A stretch of 64,000 nt of DNA, from positions 145,416,945 through 145,480,944 of the forward strand of contig OY856188.1 of NCBI GenBank assembly GCA_963693315.1, given 5' to 3'. Shown piece after piece: positions 1 to 10,843 of the stretch. The position numbers and the translations under genes were made by a program. The notes under the pieces are model-generated. The model was not told where the DNA came from and made no database searches. It saw only the letters and a list, made by a program, of their open reading frames with translations. Source of the stretch: Diogma glabrata. Lineage: Eukaryota > Arthropoda > Insecta > Diptera > Cylindrotomidae. The first letter of the stretch is position 1; each line of letters opens with the position of its first letter.

Positions 1-229
1 CGTTATATTATACTAGTATACGTTACCGTTTTATATATTATACATGTAGATTTAATTTATAAACAAAAATATTCGCCGACCCTTGATTATTTAAAAACTT
101 GATTGGGTGGCAAGTTATTATAACTTGGAACAAAATCACTTTTAAGCAACCTAGAAATAAACGAGGTTGTACTGTGTCAAAGTTCTTCTTCTTACCCATT
201 TCGAAACCCATTTCGAAACCAATCGGTGT

Positions 230-640
230 TTCGAGAAAATATTACAAAATCAAAAATTTAAGTTTCTTTCAATATTCCAAAAATATTCTAAAAATTATAA
301 TAAAATCAAAAATTTAAACTTTTTTCAAAATTCTAAAAATATTTCAAAAATTATTACAAAATCAAAAATTGAAACCTTTTTCAAAATTTTAAAAATATTG
401 CAAAAATTATAACAAAATCAAATATTGAAACTTTTTCCAATAATCCCAAAATATTGCAAAAAGTATAACAAAATAAAAATACAAACTTTTTTCAGAATTC
501 CAAAAATTATAATAAAATCAAAAATTGAATCTTTTTTCAAAGTTCTAAAATTATAACAATATCAAAAACACAAACTTTATTCGAAATTCCAAAAATATTC
601 CAAAAATTATAACAAACTATCGACAATCAAATTAAATTGT
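230..640. repeat. AT-rich minisatellite array
   Basis: Imperfect tandem units of about 45-60 bp. Each unit has an A-rich block (AAAAATTATAACAAAATC) followed by TTTTTTCAAAATTC and AAAAATATT. The array begins just after TTTCGAGAAAATATTACAAA near 229-249. The same array, in the opposite orientation and ending in the reverse complement of that motif, lies at about 27830-28195, so this is a dispersed repeat with a defined edge. Open frames across it are low-complexity and not credible proteins. The unit length is estimated by eye. Confidence 0.7.
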
Positions 641-676
641 AGTGTGCTTTGTAAAATATTTTCATACATAATATTA

Positions 677-830
677 CGAGTCGTCAAATAATAGTCGATT
701 ATTTTTCATAATCATTATTACGAATGTCATTTGAGGTCCCGAGTGCGCGTAGCGCACGAGGGAAATTTTTAACCTCAAATGGCATGAGTGGTAATGTTGA
801 AAAATAATCGACTAATAATTTGGTGACGAG
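677..830. mobile_element. Foldback (MITE-like) element
   Basis: Imperfect inverted repeat with arms at about 677-735 and 772-830. Both arms contain GTCGATTATTTTTCA and CATTTGAGG in opposite orientations. The GC-richer centre holds GAGTGCGCGTAGCGCACGAG. No coding capacity is visible, so it would be non-autonomous. The family is not recognised. The central CGAG/TAGCG palindrome recalls those in the elements at 14322-14420, 21971-22272 and 48613-48718. Confidence 0.65.
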
Positions 831-1474
831 TTGTATTTAGCAGACAATTTAACGAACAGAAATAGTAACATTATTTCATACAACATAATCATACATAATA
901 AAATATTTTTTCATCTTAGTAGGCGCATAAATGTTATAAATTTGTAATTTATTCTTGACAAATAAACATAAACATGCAATCATTTATGAATGAAAACGGA
1001 CATTTTTACTATTTGCTAATTGCATTTTCACATAATTTTGTATGTGAATTTTTGTTTTAAATTGATATATTAAGTAGGCCGAAAATATTCGAAAATATTC
1101 GCTGTTCCTTCCCACCAGAGAAAAATAATCGAAACAATTCGTTTTGATTTGTTACAAAATAGTAAATGAAGCGTTTTTATTGGACCTTATCGAAACTTTA
1201 TTTAGTGAGTTGAATTGTCAACAAAATTTATTATAACTATTCCAAGTATTTGTGACGTCATTCTTATGGAAAATGTTTTTCCTTAATTAAAGCTCTAAAC
1301 GACTTTTCCCAAAGTCGTGACCTATCTAGATCGTTTTTTCGCACCGGAAAATGGTAGTATGCCAATTTTCAGAAAAAATTATAATGCCGTTTTCGAGAAA
1401 AAATTTAGACATAAACAATTATTGCTCGTTTAAGTAAGATTAAACTTAATGGTCTTAAGAATTGAGGAGAAAAC
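831..1474. other. Unassigned AT-rich DNA
   Basis: No coding region, RNA gene or clear repeat was recognised here. Short homopolymer runs and palindromes do not go beyond what an AT-rich sequence would show. Confidence 0.4.
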
Positions 1475-1525
1475 TTAATTGACCTCCTCAATTTATGTAA
1501 ATAATATTTCACTCCGTATCAATTA
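1475..1525 (+). pseudogene. LINE-A RT fragment, left part
   Basis: About 50 bp matches the LINE-A copy at 52830-52882, including the stretch CTCCGTATCAATTA. The match stops at 1525 and resumes at 3303 with CTCCACATTTATAAG, so one LINE fragment was split by the transposon at 1526-3302. The seen evidence is the sequence identity on both sides; the split itself is inferred from continuity with the undisturbed copy. Confidence 0.75.
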
Positions 1526-1926
1526 CACCTATCCCCCGCTTTACACGGCACTCACGTTTTCGACTTTACACGGTTTTTGAAATCAAAATTTCCAAAAAAA
1601 AAAATTAAAAAAAAAGACAAATTTTGGTATCACACGCACTTATATCTACTTTATTTTAATTAAACCTTCTGGTATACCAGTATACCACTTATGATCATAT
1701 ACATACAGGTTTTAATTAAAACAAGAAAACAAGAAACTTGTAACAAAAAACGCCTGCGAGTGTTCAAAGCAAAATTTTGAAATAACATGTTGCAATGTAT
1801 ATCAGCAAAGGGATGTAAGAGATTCTCTTTGCAAATCGGTTGATTTTAAGCAATAGATCGTTATTAGCTAGATACAAAATGCGTAGGTGTATCAATGATC
1901 ATAGTTAATTTGTAAGTAAATAATTC

Positions 1927-2222
1927 TATCTGTTGACATACGAGTTAACGTGAGATATTACACAACACTGGCAATAGCAGTGAGATCTTATTCTATCCTA
2001 TAATGAAATATTGGGTCTGTCATATTTTATTAAATGATTGTATTTATTGTTTAGTTATCAACTCAAAAAAATTTAAAGAACACAAACAATAAAAATTAGC
2101 GTCCATCAACATCGTTGAACGCATGTTGTTGCGGTGACCGTGATGTTAAAAGTTTTTATTTGTTGTTTTGACACATATTGTAATTCCTACTACACAACAC
2201 ATTTTATTTAAAAAAATAAAAA
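1927..2222 (+). mobile_element. Short LINE-A-derived retroelement, internally deleted
   Basis: The left part (TTGACATACGAGTTAACGTG, then CACTGGCAATAGCAGTGAGAT) matches the LINE-A 5' UTR at 13770-13835 read on the minus strand. The right part, from GCGTCCATCAACATC through TACACAACACATTTTATT to an A-rich tail near 2210-2222, matches LINE-A 3' UTRs. Everything between is missing or diverged. Its age relative to the host transposon is not clear. Confidence 0.7.
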
Positions 2223-2504
2223 CAATGGAAAATAAATTAATGATATGGCTTTGCAGTTTTATTGCAAGTTATCGTTGGTTCGAAATATTTAAACACGGGC
2301 ATTTTTTGCAAAAATTTAAAATTGAAAAGCACATCTACTGATTTCGATACAGCACAACAGTATGTACCCAATAAAATTGACTGAAATTAATTGCGGTACA
2401 TCTTACTGTCCTGCAGCCAAATTTTGTAACTGTGAAGCGTTAAAAATTCCATCGTTTCTGTTCATTCAAAAACTTATCACTTCACCGCTTCACAATTACA
2501 GAAT

Positions 2505-2835
2505 TTGGCTGCTGATCAGGTTTTCAATACTAAAGAGCGATTAGGCTTAGGTGGCAAAGCGTTCAAGTAAAAAGGAATAAACTACTCTTTCCATTTATTG
2601 GAATGCCAATACAAAAGCTTGGGTTAAAACCACATTGTTCATTGATTTGTCTCATAACTCTTGCGTACCACAAGTAAAATAGTATTTAATCAAAATAATA
2701 TTTAAGGTTCTTCTTTTACTGGACAATGCTCCATGTCACTCTCAAAATTTGCAGCTTACAAATGGATAAATTGTATTTCTACCCAAAATTAAAACTTCTT
2801 TATTGCAACCATTATACCAGAAGATAATAAATAAT
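2505..2835 (+). pseudogene. Remnant of a pogo/Tigger DDE transposase
   Basis: Frame 2605-2835 reads as a decayed DDE core. It contains AWVKTTLFIDL, then VPQVK followed by a stop, then VLLLLDNAPCH, then a second stop, then a stretch like FLPK..TSLLQPL. In Tigger/pogo transposases the Asp of LLLDNAPCHP is the second catalytic acidic residue and the FLPPNTTSLLQPMDQ block follows it. Just upstream, 2508-2540 reads QVFNTKE in the place of the usual QVFN.DETGL, so the first catalytic Asp appears lost. At least two in-frame stops are present. Family assignment rests on motifs; no alignment was run. It is inside the TA-flanked inverted-repeat element 1526-3302, which supports the call. Confidence 0.8.
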
Positions 2836-3302
2836 GCAACTACTTTCAACAACATGATCCGAATATTGAACTAGCTCTCCGATTTCTGCGAACTGTCAAC
2901 GAATTTTTAAGTCAATATGAAGATGTTTGCAAGATTTAGCTAAAAAGAAAGCACAATTATTAATTACAGATTTAACTTCCAAGTCGCACCGAACTGAATC
3001 AAGTTAAGTTAGGTTTGATTTAGGTAAAAATGCTAGTATGTGCATTCATAATTGCTTTTTATTTTTCTGTAAATTTCTTATTGGTTATGTTACATGTTTC
3101 GTTTTGAAAATGAATTTAACTATTATGTCGATATCTTATGTGATTAAACTGGTACTTTTATGTTTTACCGAATCTGTTTGTTGCAAGAAATGACCAAAAA
3201 CCCACGTTTTTCGTTTAACACGGTTTTCCATACAAAATTTATATTTTCGATTAACACGTTTTTATCAGGAACGTATCTACCGTGTAAAACGGGGGATAGG
3301 TG

Positions 3303-3790
3303 TACTCCACATTTATAAGTCCTATATTCGTCCCTGTATGGAGCATTGTTGTCGAGTTTGGGCTGCGCATCTATTGCCATCCTGGCTCTTTTGGACTCAG
3401 TTCAAAAGCGTGCTATACGAATTGATGGTGATCAAAAATTTAACATTGAATCTTGATTCCCTACAACATCGTCGACTGTTCCTGATTTCGTTGCTTTTTA
3501 TAAATTTCGTCACCAGCAGTGCTCGTATGAAATCAGATCCATTATGCCTCAAACATATTCTTTCCCCCATTTTACTCTTCAATCGGTTTGTGCAAACTGT
3601 CTAACTGTCGAGATTACTCACTGTCATAGTGACAAAATGCAAAGGAACTTCTTTGTGCGTATATCGTACAAATGGTTTGCCTGAATGAATAGTCTCGAGT
3701 GCCGTCAATTCGCAAACATTTAAAAAAAGCGTCTACCTTCACCTCAGAACGCATGATGTTGTGGGACCTAGGACCTAATTATTCCACAAC
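3303..3790 (+). pseudogene. LINE-A RT C-terminus and 3' UTR fragment
   Basis: This continues the LINE fragment from 1475-1525. Translation in shifting frames gives HIYKSYIRP, MEHCCRVW and NLTLNLDSLQHRR, as in the copy at 52880-53060. Several indels break the frame. The tail holds AGTCTCGAGTGCCGTCAATT and then the 3' UTR block GCGTCTACC...ATGTTGTGGGACC, and ends in an A run near 3790. It is the C-terminal, post-polymerase part of a Jockey/CR1-type ORF2 and is not functional. Confidence 0.8.
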
Positions 3791-4828
3791 AAAAAAAAAC
3801 GAACTTTAACAATGGTTTGAAACAAAAAAGAACATAACAAAATAAAAAATATCATAAACGAATGCAATTCATATGCATTAAGACATGATGCATATATTAT
3901 ATATATATGCACATATATTAATCATGTTGCTAACGTATTTTTTATCATTTTCAACCTATAGCTATAGCTATTTTATTAAGTATTAACCAAATCACCTGGT
4001 AACTTTTATTCAAATTAAACTTTCAACTTAATTTGAATTATTTTTCATACATTAAATGCTACTACACACTTGACAATTTAAGCAACTGGCACACACATTG
4101 GAAGTTGCATCTTTTAAAAAAAGAATGAATCTTAAAAAAACGATATTGAATTGTATTGGTGCAAAAAAAACATAATTTTAAATTGGATTACTGTCGTATC
4201 AAAACTCATAATTCAAGCCGATCTCGGGACATTTTAGTTGCAAATAAACCGAAAAAAATATGAATTTATTTATTATGAAATAATTTATTATGAAATAGAA
4301 GAATGGCAGAAACTTTCGATAGAAGATTTTACGGAATAGACCCCACCCAACTGGTTTGAAAATGTATTTTTTTGAAATTATTTGCATATGATAATTAAAA
4401 CAGCTGATTCGATTTTCGAAAAAAAGATCTATTTTACTTGCTAGTTTTTTTTCGTTATCAAATCAACATGTTAAGCATTGAGCATTGAATCCCACCACTT
4501 GACTCAATAGCTTAGAGTATTGAGTACCATATACCATGTTGACCGTTTTCTTTTACCATACAATTTTACCTCAATGATTAGTTAACAACCAGGTCTGAAA
4601 ACTAATATTTTGAATAATGTTTAGAAAAATTGGTCTCCGTTGGAAATTTAAACCGCCATCCTTAAGTTACAAGACTGGCACTTCAACAACAGGGCTAAAA
4701 TGAAGACCAAGAGTTTAGATTTTTAATGAATAAAGTGTTTTATATAACATTAATATAAACACATATGTATAAAGATCCGAGAGATTTTGGGCGAAATTTT
4801 TAGTTAAAATTATTGTATTGTCTAAAAA
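3791..4828. other. Unassigned AT-rich DNA
   Basis: I see no coding region or recognised repeat. A short (AT)n stretch lies at 3895-3920. Confidence 0.4.
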
Positions 4829-4926
4829 TTAGGGATTGCAATCCCGGGATTAGCGTTTTAAATCCGGGAAATATGGGATCCCTACTAAAGCGGAAGCGCT
4901 AATCCCGGGATTGCAATCCCTACTAA
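4829..4926. repeat. Small inverted-repeat element, GGGATTGCAATCCC ends
   Basis: Arms of about 28 bp, TTAGGGATTGCAATCCCGGG on the left and the near-exact reverse complement at 4897-4926, surround about 40 bp that include AAATCCGGG and GGGATCCC. Each arm is itself palindromic (GGGATTGCAATCCC). A related, more decayed block with AATCCCGGGATTGCGGG lies at 14782-14870. It looks like a miniature non-autonomous DNA element; the superfamily is unknown. Confidence 0.6.
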
Positions 4927-5519
4927 ATATAACCTTGGTTTAAGGAAATTTGTTTTCTCAGTGTACGCTTTTAGCACTGCTCACAGCTTCCACTGTATAC
5001 GTAGAATAATAAGAAGCTTAAAACTTCTTTAGAATTTATTTGCTAGAATTGAACTGACACTTATCAGCATCACCAAAGTTCAAATTCGAGTACCTTATAC
5101 ACTCAACCACAGAGACGATGATGGAATATATTTTAATTTTCATGCTAAGATGATTTTTAAATTGCAATTCATCATCACATATTTACTTAAGTTGTATCCT
5201 TCATTTGAGATTACACAATTCTAAATTGTATATTATTTATTTGAAACAAAAGCTCCCAAAACATATAATATAAGATTATTAAAACGATTAGCAATAAAAC
5301 ATTATACATATGTTTTTATATGTACATGATGATTATTAAAAAGCAGTTGGTGTGGTTATAAAAGCCATTATCGTAAAATTCATTGTTAAAATTAAACAAA
5401 ACAAAAGTTTATTGGTGATGACTGATGACTTATGCCATTATCTATTCAAAATAGCAACGACTAAATTTGTTTGTTCAACTGTTAAATTGAAGAGTAGATT
5501 TTAAGAAAACTTAAATTTA
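4927..5519. other. Unassigned AT-rich DNA
   Basis: No gene, RNA or clear repeat was recognised in this stretch. Confidence 0.4.
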
Positions 5520-5700
5520 AAGAAGAAAGATGGAATGATCTGTCCGAATCAATTGTTTCGAGTGGTTTCAACCATCAACACCTCAGAGTCAGCACGCATA
5601 TTTTTGTGTGACTTAGGTCATAAAGAGTATCTATACATTGTTGTGACACATGTTGTTATTCCTATTACACAATCCTTTTTGTTAAAAAAATAAAACAATA
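5520..5700 (+). mobile_element. LINE-A 3' end fragment
   Basis: The left part resembles the end of LINE-A ORF2 (GAATCAATTGTTTCGAGTG, compare AATCAATAGTCTCGAGTG at 53271). It is followed by ACCATCAACACCTCAGAG, GTGACACATGTTGTTATTCC, CACAATCC and an A-rich tail, which matches other LINE-A 3' UTRs. This is a typical 5'-truncated LINE insertion. It has no coding capacity. Confidence 0.65.
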
Positions 5701-5705
5701 AAAAT

Positions 5706-6297
5706 TTCAATCTCTAAACTATAATACATATTAGAGATACATATTGATTGATATACATATTAGAGCCCACGCCGATTTCATGTGATGATTACCACATATT
5801 TTATACTTCGTAGGGCGCATGTCCTTGATGAGTCCGAAAACTTTTGTTCTGCCAATTTCCTTGGTTCGGCAAGCTCCGAAAAATCCCGAGTGCCCGGGAA
5901 TTGGTAAATTTTTTTTTTAAACTATGGGGGCTGGAAATTTGTTTTAGAACACGAAGGTAACCTTATCTGACAAAAATTTGTCTGCTGTTGTCGAGTCCGA
6001 CAACCCAAACATACCAAAACGTCAAATGTCGGTCTCGACAATATCAGACACACTTTTGTCGCAGAAGCTTACCCTCGTGTTCTAAAACAAATTTCCACCA
6101 CTCAGAGTTTAAAAAAAAAAATTGTGGTGGCATATTTACAAGATCGTGGGCAATTTGCGTTTTTCGGAGCTTGCGAACGAAAAAGCGGCCGAATCGAGAA
6201 AAATGGCAGAACTAAAGTATTCGGGCTCATCAAGGACAGGCGCCTCACGAAGTATAAAATATGTGGTAATAGATTATAGTTTAGAGATTAAAATTTG
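5706..6297. mobile_element. Long foldback element
   Basis: Nearly the whole stretch is an imperfect inverted repeat. Outer arms are CAATCTCTAAACTATAAT near 5712 and its inverse near 6275-6292. Main arms start ATTACCACATATTTTATACT at 5788 and end with the inverse at 6270. Inner arms share TTTGTTTTAGAACACGA (5940-5957) and its inverse (6074-6091). The centre, 5985-6045, holds GTCGAGTCCGACAAC and GTCGGTCTCGACAA. The left outer flank has about 55 bp that the right lacks. No transposase is present; the small open frame across the right arm is not credible. Confidence 0.7.
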
Positions 6298-6481
6298 AAA
6301 AAATTTATTCAAAAACACTTATCCATTTATTTGCATATGGCAAGGTTCACTGTTTTTTGCATATGGCGTCAATCAATCGGGCTGTCTTATTGAAGTAATT
6401 CTAAGAAAACAGGACTACAAAATCAACATGCAATAAAACATACATAACGTCGGCTTTCAACAAAAATCGAAATGATATTAA

Positions 6482-6989
6482 GGGCCGATTATATGAATGC
6501 GGATAGAAGATAAATCCGCGGATAAATCTTCGTTTGTATTGTATAAATCAGGATAAAATAACAAATTAATTCGAGAATAAAATTCTATCTTCTGATTTAT
6601 TCTTTCTATTTCTTGTATAAAACAAAGGATAAAATAATTTTTTTTTGTTTTTCTTGACATGCGCATAGCAGGTAATTTTGTTTTGAATTTGTGGTTATTT
6701 TTGAATTTAAATTTCTGCGTTTCTTAAATTTGTTTTTTGATATAAATTGATAGAAAAATAAATAATATTTTAATATATTCAATTTAAGTTTTGAAATAAT
6801 GTTTTTTAATTTTTAAATAAATTTATTTAATAGAAAAGTAAAAGAAAAACTTATAAAATTTGCTGCTATAAACTGCAATAAAAACAAAAATAAAAAAAAT
6901 ATCTGTGTTCATACAATCGACGAAAAATAAAATCCTCGGATGAAGATGAAACTTTATTCACTTATGACTTATGTTCATACAATCGGCCC
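6482..6989. mobile_element. PIF/Harbinger-like MITE
   Basis: Terminal inverted repeats are GGGCCGATTATATGAA (6482 on) and its inverse TTCATACAATCGGCCC (ending 6989). Both flanks carry the trinucleotide TAA (6479-6481 and 6990-6992). TIRs starting GGGC with a 3-bp TAA/TTA duplication are the signature of PIF/Harbinger. The 508-bp interior is AT-rich and encodes no transposase, so it is a non-autonomous element. A second element of the same type lies at 50503-51134. Confidence 0.75.
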
Positions 6990-6992
6990 TAA

Positions 6993-7972
6993 GAGTAGAA
7001 TAGTTCTTAGAAGTTATAGAATATTCTTCATAAAAGAAATTTTGGAACACTCTAGACATTAATTATAAGATAGTTTAATGCGGAATCCCCATTGTACGAG
7101 ACCAATTTGTAATGAACACTGAGTCTGCTAGTGACTCACTGACAAGAAGCAATCGGTCGACTGCGGGCCTAGCAGAGTTGTAATCCGACGAGCTTCAGCC
7201 ATGTGTTGTCAATTTCCCCACCCAGTTCAGTACATAACCAATCGAAAACTTATATCTCTCTTCTTCAGAAATCTAGTTATTTAAGTTCACCAATCTTATA
7301 AATCACCAACAAACGAATATCATAAACATTTCGGTTTTGTAAACCAACACAAATACAAGTTTCCATATATCTGGAAGTAAAAAAGTCAAAAAACAATTTA
7401 ATTAAAAACTACAACTTATCTTAAATTTTTCATTTTTCTTGAATTTTCTTAAGATCCTTCACAATGGTACTTATTTCAGTTTGTGAAATACAGAATTCAT
7501 CATAATTTCGCAATAACTAATTTAAAATAAATCCTTACCTAAAAACAAAAGAAAAATAATTCAATTATTTATTTGTCTAAATATGTTGAAAATTACTGTG
7601 AAATAATAGAAAATAATTATTTAAAAAAAGGCACAGTGTCGTCTTTTAATACTAAAGACATGATGCAATCAATATACGTACATCATTTCAATGCTGCGGG
7701 TGTTTTCTTTAATTAATTCGGAACTTTTTGATTGTTCTAATTTTAACAGAAAACAGTTTTTTATTAAGTCTTGCCATTCCATTAATTTTTCTGTTTTTTT
7801 TAAGGCGGGCGTACAACGGATTGGAATTTTATACAAATTTGACAGCAATAGAATTTAAAACAAAATTTTGAAACAGAAACGGAGGCAGAAAATTATGCGA
7901 TTTTTTGTTAGCATATATTATATAACATTTTTAATTAGTTGACAGGTGTTGTAAATTTAATAAATAATATTA
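6993..7972. other. Unassigned DNA with a GC-richer island
   Basis: No coding region was recognised. Positions 7078-7300 are less AT-rich than their surroundings (GCGGGCCTAGCAGAG, AATCCGACGAGCTTCAGCC) and do not match any other repeat in the window that I can see. This could be host unique sequence or an LTR-like fragment; the sequence alone does not decide. The rest is AT-rich. Confidence 0.35.
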
Positions 7973-8160
7973 TCTATATAAATAAAATTCGATGTCTGTC
8001 TGTCTGTCTGTTCGGGATAAGCTCCAAAACGGCTGAATTGATTTAGATGAAACTTGACATACATAAAGAAAGGAATGTCAGGAATGTCATAGGCTACTTA
8101 TTTTCATAGAATATATAGTTTTTAATATATAGTTTTTATAATAGAATTCTCCATTACTTA

Positions 8161-8278
8161 ATTCATAGCAACGAGTTTGCCTAAATGTTGATTACACACA
8201 ATTATTTTTCAATGTTTCTAACAATTGTTCTAATTATATATGAGTATAATTCATAGCAGCGAGTTTGCCTAAATGTTG
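8161..8278 (+). repeat. 88-bp spaced direct repeat in Helitron 5' region
   Basis: ATTCATAGCAACGAGTTTGC with CTAAATGTTG appears at 8161 and, with one mismatch in the first 20 bases, at 8249. It lies between the Helitron 5' end and the ORF, where a full-length element would carry the N-terminal and HUH-containing part of Rep. It may mark rearrangement that accompanied the deletion; that is inference. Confidence 0.6.
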
Positions 8279-8356
8279 TTTAATTATATGTGTCTATTAT
8301 GAGTATGTTTTTATTAAATAGAGACACATTTTTTATTTTGTTGTATATGTTTTAAA

Positions 8357-10768
8357 ATGTTACGAACATTCAAAGCCCATATTAATGTTGAACTTTGTAA
8401 CAGTGTAAAATCTATAAAGTATATTTGCAAATATATCAACAAAGGTACAGACTTAGCTGTTTTTAGTATACAAAATAAGCAAGATGAAGTAACTTCATAT
8501 CAAAACGGAAGATATATTAGTACTTCTGAAGCAGTTTGGCGCATGTTGTCGTTTTCTATTCATGAACGGTTTCCTTCGGTAACTCACCTAGACATACATT
8601 TGGAAAATGGTCAGAGAGTTTACTTCGATCCAAATAATGTCCAGGCAGTACTACAAAATCCAAAAAATACAACATTGATGGCATTTTTCAATTTGTGTCA
8701 GAGCGACAATTTTGCAGCCACTTTACTTTATGAAGAAACACCAACTTACTATACATTCAATAAGTGTAATAGAATTTTTCAACGGCGACGTCGTGGTACT
8801 CCTGTTGAAGGCCACCCTGGTGTTTTTCACGAGCATGCTCTGGGTAGAGTTTATACCATACATCCAAATAATCAAGAATGCTATTATTTACGGATGTTGT
8901 TACATGTTATAAAAGGACCAACTTCATTCGACAGTTTAAAAACTGTAAATGGTATTTTACAACCAACGTTTCAAGCAGCCTGTTTAGCCCTTGGTTTACT
9001 TGAAAGTGACAATCAGTGGCATGATACATTAACAGATGCCAGTATAAGTAGCAGTGCATCAAAACTGCGCGAGCTGTTTGCTATTATTTTGGTTTTTTGC
9101 AGTGTTTCCAATCCATTAGAGCTATGGAATAAATTCAAAAACCAATTCATTGAAGATTTTATGAGAGATCTTACACATCAATACCCCGATGTGGATGTAA
9201 ATACTTATACAGATATTATGACGAATCGTGCACTTTTATCATTACAAGATATTGTGCTTTCGATCGGTGGTAGTACTGTGAATCATTATGGATTACCATC
9301 TCCACAGATAACTGATGAATTTATCGACATTCTAAACAGAGAATATTTCGAACAAACCAATTTTGATCCGATTGAACTTCAACATACTATAAACCAAAAT
9401 GAACCAATGTTAAATGACGAACAAAATCAAATATATCGGCTTCTCCTTGACAAAGTAAATACACGTGTTGGTAGTGTATATTTCTTAGATGCGCCGAGTG
9501 GTACTGGCAAAACTTTTTTAATTAATTTAATATTGGCAAAAATACGTGCAGATAAAAAGATTGCTATAGCGGTAGCATCGTCAGGGATAGCTGCCACTCT
9601 AATTCCCGGAGGAAAAACTGCTCATTCTATGTTCAAAATTCCAATTGAAGCTGATCGTATGGAAAATCCAGTCTGTGGTATATCAAAGAATAGCCTCAGA
9701 GCTAAAGTCCTACATGATTGTGTTTTCGTAGTGTGGGATGAGTGTACTATGGCAAACAAAGTATCGATTGAAGCTGTCAATAGAACAATGCAGGATTTAA
9801 GAAATAATACTCAAGTATTTGGTGGAGTAACCTTTTTATTCGCAGGTGATTTCAGGCAAACGTTGCCAGTTGTCGTTAAAGGTACAAGAGCAGATGAAGT
9901 TAATGCATGTCTGAAACGCTCAGTACTATGGAGACATTTTGAAACACTCCATTTAAAGCAAAACATGAGAGCGCAAAGCGGAGGTATGGAATTCTGTAAA
10001 GTTCTCCTAGATATTGGTGAAGGAAAATATGCAGAGATTAATACTGATCATGACATTGAAATTCCAGCTACTCTATGCCAAATTGTTACGAATACTGAAG
10101 CTTTAATATCTGATATTTATGACGACATCCACAATATTACCACAAAAGAGGATGTATGGTTATGTGAAAGATCTATTTTAGCGCCAAGGAATGACCAAGT
10201 ATTGTCACTCAATAATCGTATAACGGAAAAGATCCCTGGTGATTCAACTTCATATATATCCATTAACACAATATGCCAAACAGAACAAGCAGTGCATTAT
10301 CCAGTAGAATTTTTGAACAGTATCATTGCTCCTGGTCTTCCACTTCATAAAATAGATCTAAAAGTTGGTATTCCTATTATGCTGCTTCGAAATTTAAACC
10401 CACCAAAACTTTGCAACGGCACTCGATTGCGCGTAGTTTCTTTACGCAAGAATATAATCGAAGCTATCATTATTACCGGTTGTGGTAAAGGCGAAATGGT
10501 ATTTATACCTAGAATACCTATCATCCCATCAAATTATCCATTTCAATTTAAAAGATTGCAATTCCCCATAAATGTTAGCTTCGCAATGACTATTAATAAA
10601 TCACAAGGTCAAACTTTAAAGAGAGCTGGTGTTGATTTAAACCAAGGTTGCTTCACCCATGGACAATTGTATGTAGCATGTTCACGTGTTAGTGATGCCG
10701 CAAATCTTTTCATTTTGGCGAATGGCAATAATACACCTAACATAGTGTATAAAGAGGTATTACAATAA
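8357..10768 (+). CDS. Helitron RepHel protein: Rep C-terminus plus Pif1-type helicase
   Basis: An uninterrupted 803-codon frame. Residues 20-29 read IKYICKYINK; the Tyr pair Y22/Y26 matches the catalytic YxxxY of Helitron Rep, which nicks DNA and joins to its 5' end. The upstream HUH metal-binding motif is absent and the preceding 380 bp are too short to hold it, so rolling-circle activity should be lost. The helicase part has Walker A APSGTGKT (379-386), Walker B VWDE (D461/E462), GDFRQ (497-501), and NKSQGQT near 747-753 followed by VACSRVS, all typical of the Pif1 superfamily-1B helicase of Helitrons. The start is the first ATG of the open frame; the true protein began farther upstream. 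The absence of stops over 2.4 kb suggests recent activity or recent deletion. It ends about 75 bp before the terminal hairpin. Confidence 0.93.
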   Translation: MLRTFKAHINVELCNSVKSIKYICKYINKGTDLAVFSIQNKQDEVTSYQNGRYISTSEAVWRMLSFSIHERFPSVTHLDIHLENGQRVYFDPNNVQAVLQNPKNTTLMAFFNLCQSDNFAATLLYEETPTYYTFNKCNRIFQRRRRGTPVEGHPGVFHEHALGRVYTIHPNNQECYYLRMLLHVIKGPTSFDSLKTVNGILQPTFQAACLALGLLESDNQWHDTLTDASISSSASKLRELFAIILVFCSVSNPLELWNKFKNQFIEDFMRDLTHQYPDVDVNTYTDIMTNRALLSLQDIVLSIGGSTVNHYGLPSPQITDEFIDILNREYFEQTNFDPIELQHTINQNEPMLNDEQNQIYRLLLDKVNTRVGSVYFLDAPSGTGKTFLINLILAKIRADKKIAIAVASSGIAATLIPGGKTAHSMFKIPIEADRMENPVCGISKNSLRAKVLHDCVFVVWDECTMANKVSIEAVNRTMQDLRNNTQVFGGVTFLFAGDFRQTLPVVVKGTRADEVNACLKRSVLWRHFETLHLKQNMRAQSGGMEFCKVLLDIGEGKYAEINTDHDIEIPATLCQIVTNTEALISDIYDDIHNITTKEDVWLCERSILAPRNDQVLSLNNRITEKIPGDSTSYISINTICQTEQAVHYPVEFLNSIIAPGLPLHKIDLKVGIPIMLLRNLNPPKLCNGTRLRVVSLRKNIIEAIIITGCGKGEMVFIPRIPIIPSNYPFQFKRLQFPINVSFAMTINKSQGQTLKRAGVDLNQGCFTHGQLYVACSRVSDAANLFILANGNNTPNIVYKEVLQ

Positions 10769-10843
10769 AAAAGAAAATACAACAAATGAAAAGATTAAGT
10801 GCGTTGACGTGCGGAAGGGGGGAGGGGGGGGGGGGGGTGGGGG

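Larger units (their letters stand above)
1526..3302 (+). mobile_element. pogo/Tigger-like DNA transposon (defective)
   Basis: Terminal inverted repeats start CACCTATCCCCCG on the left and end CGGGGGATAGGTG on the right, extending through TTTACACGG motifs. The flanking dinucleotide TA (1524-1525 and 3303-3304) is the duplicated target: the uninterrupted LINE-A copy near 52880 has a single TA at this spot. TA duplication and a DDE remnant with DNAPCH at 2707-2835 fit the pogo/Tigger branch of Tc1/mariner. The 1777-bp element carries stops and a nested LINE-A-derived short element at 1927-2222, so it cannot make transposase. Confidence 0.85.

Noticed and set aside
5828..5845. Hammerhead-like string TTGATGAGTCCGAAAA
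   Set aside because: It has no stem II of useful length, no stem I partner, and the inverse copy at 6220-6236 does not keep it. It is chance similarity in a foldback arm.
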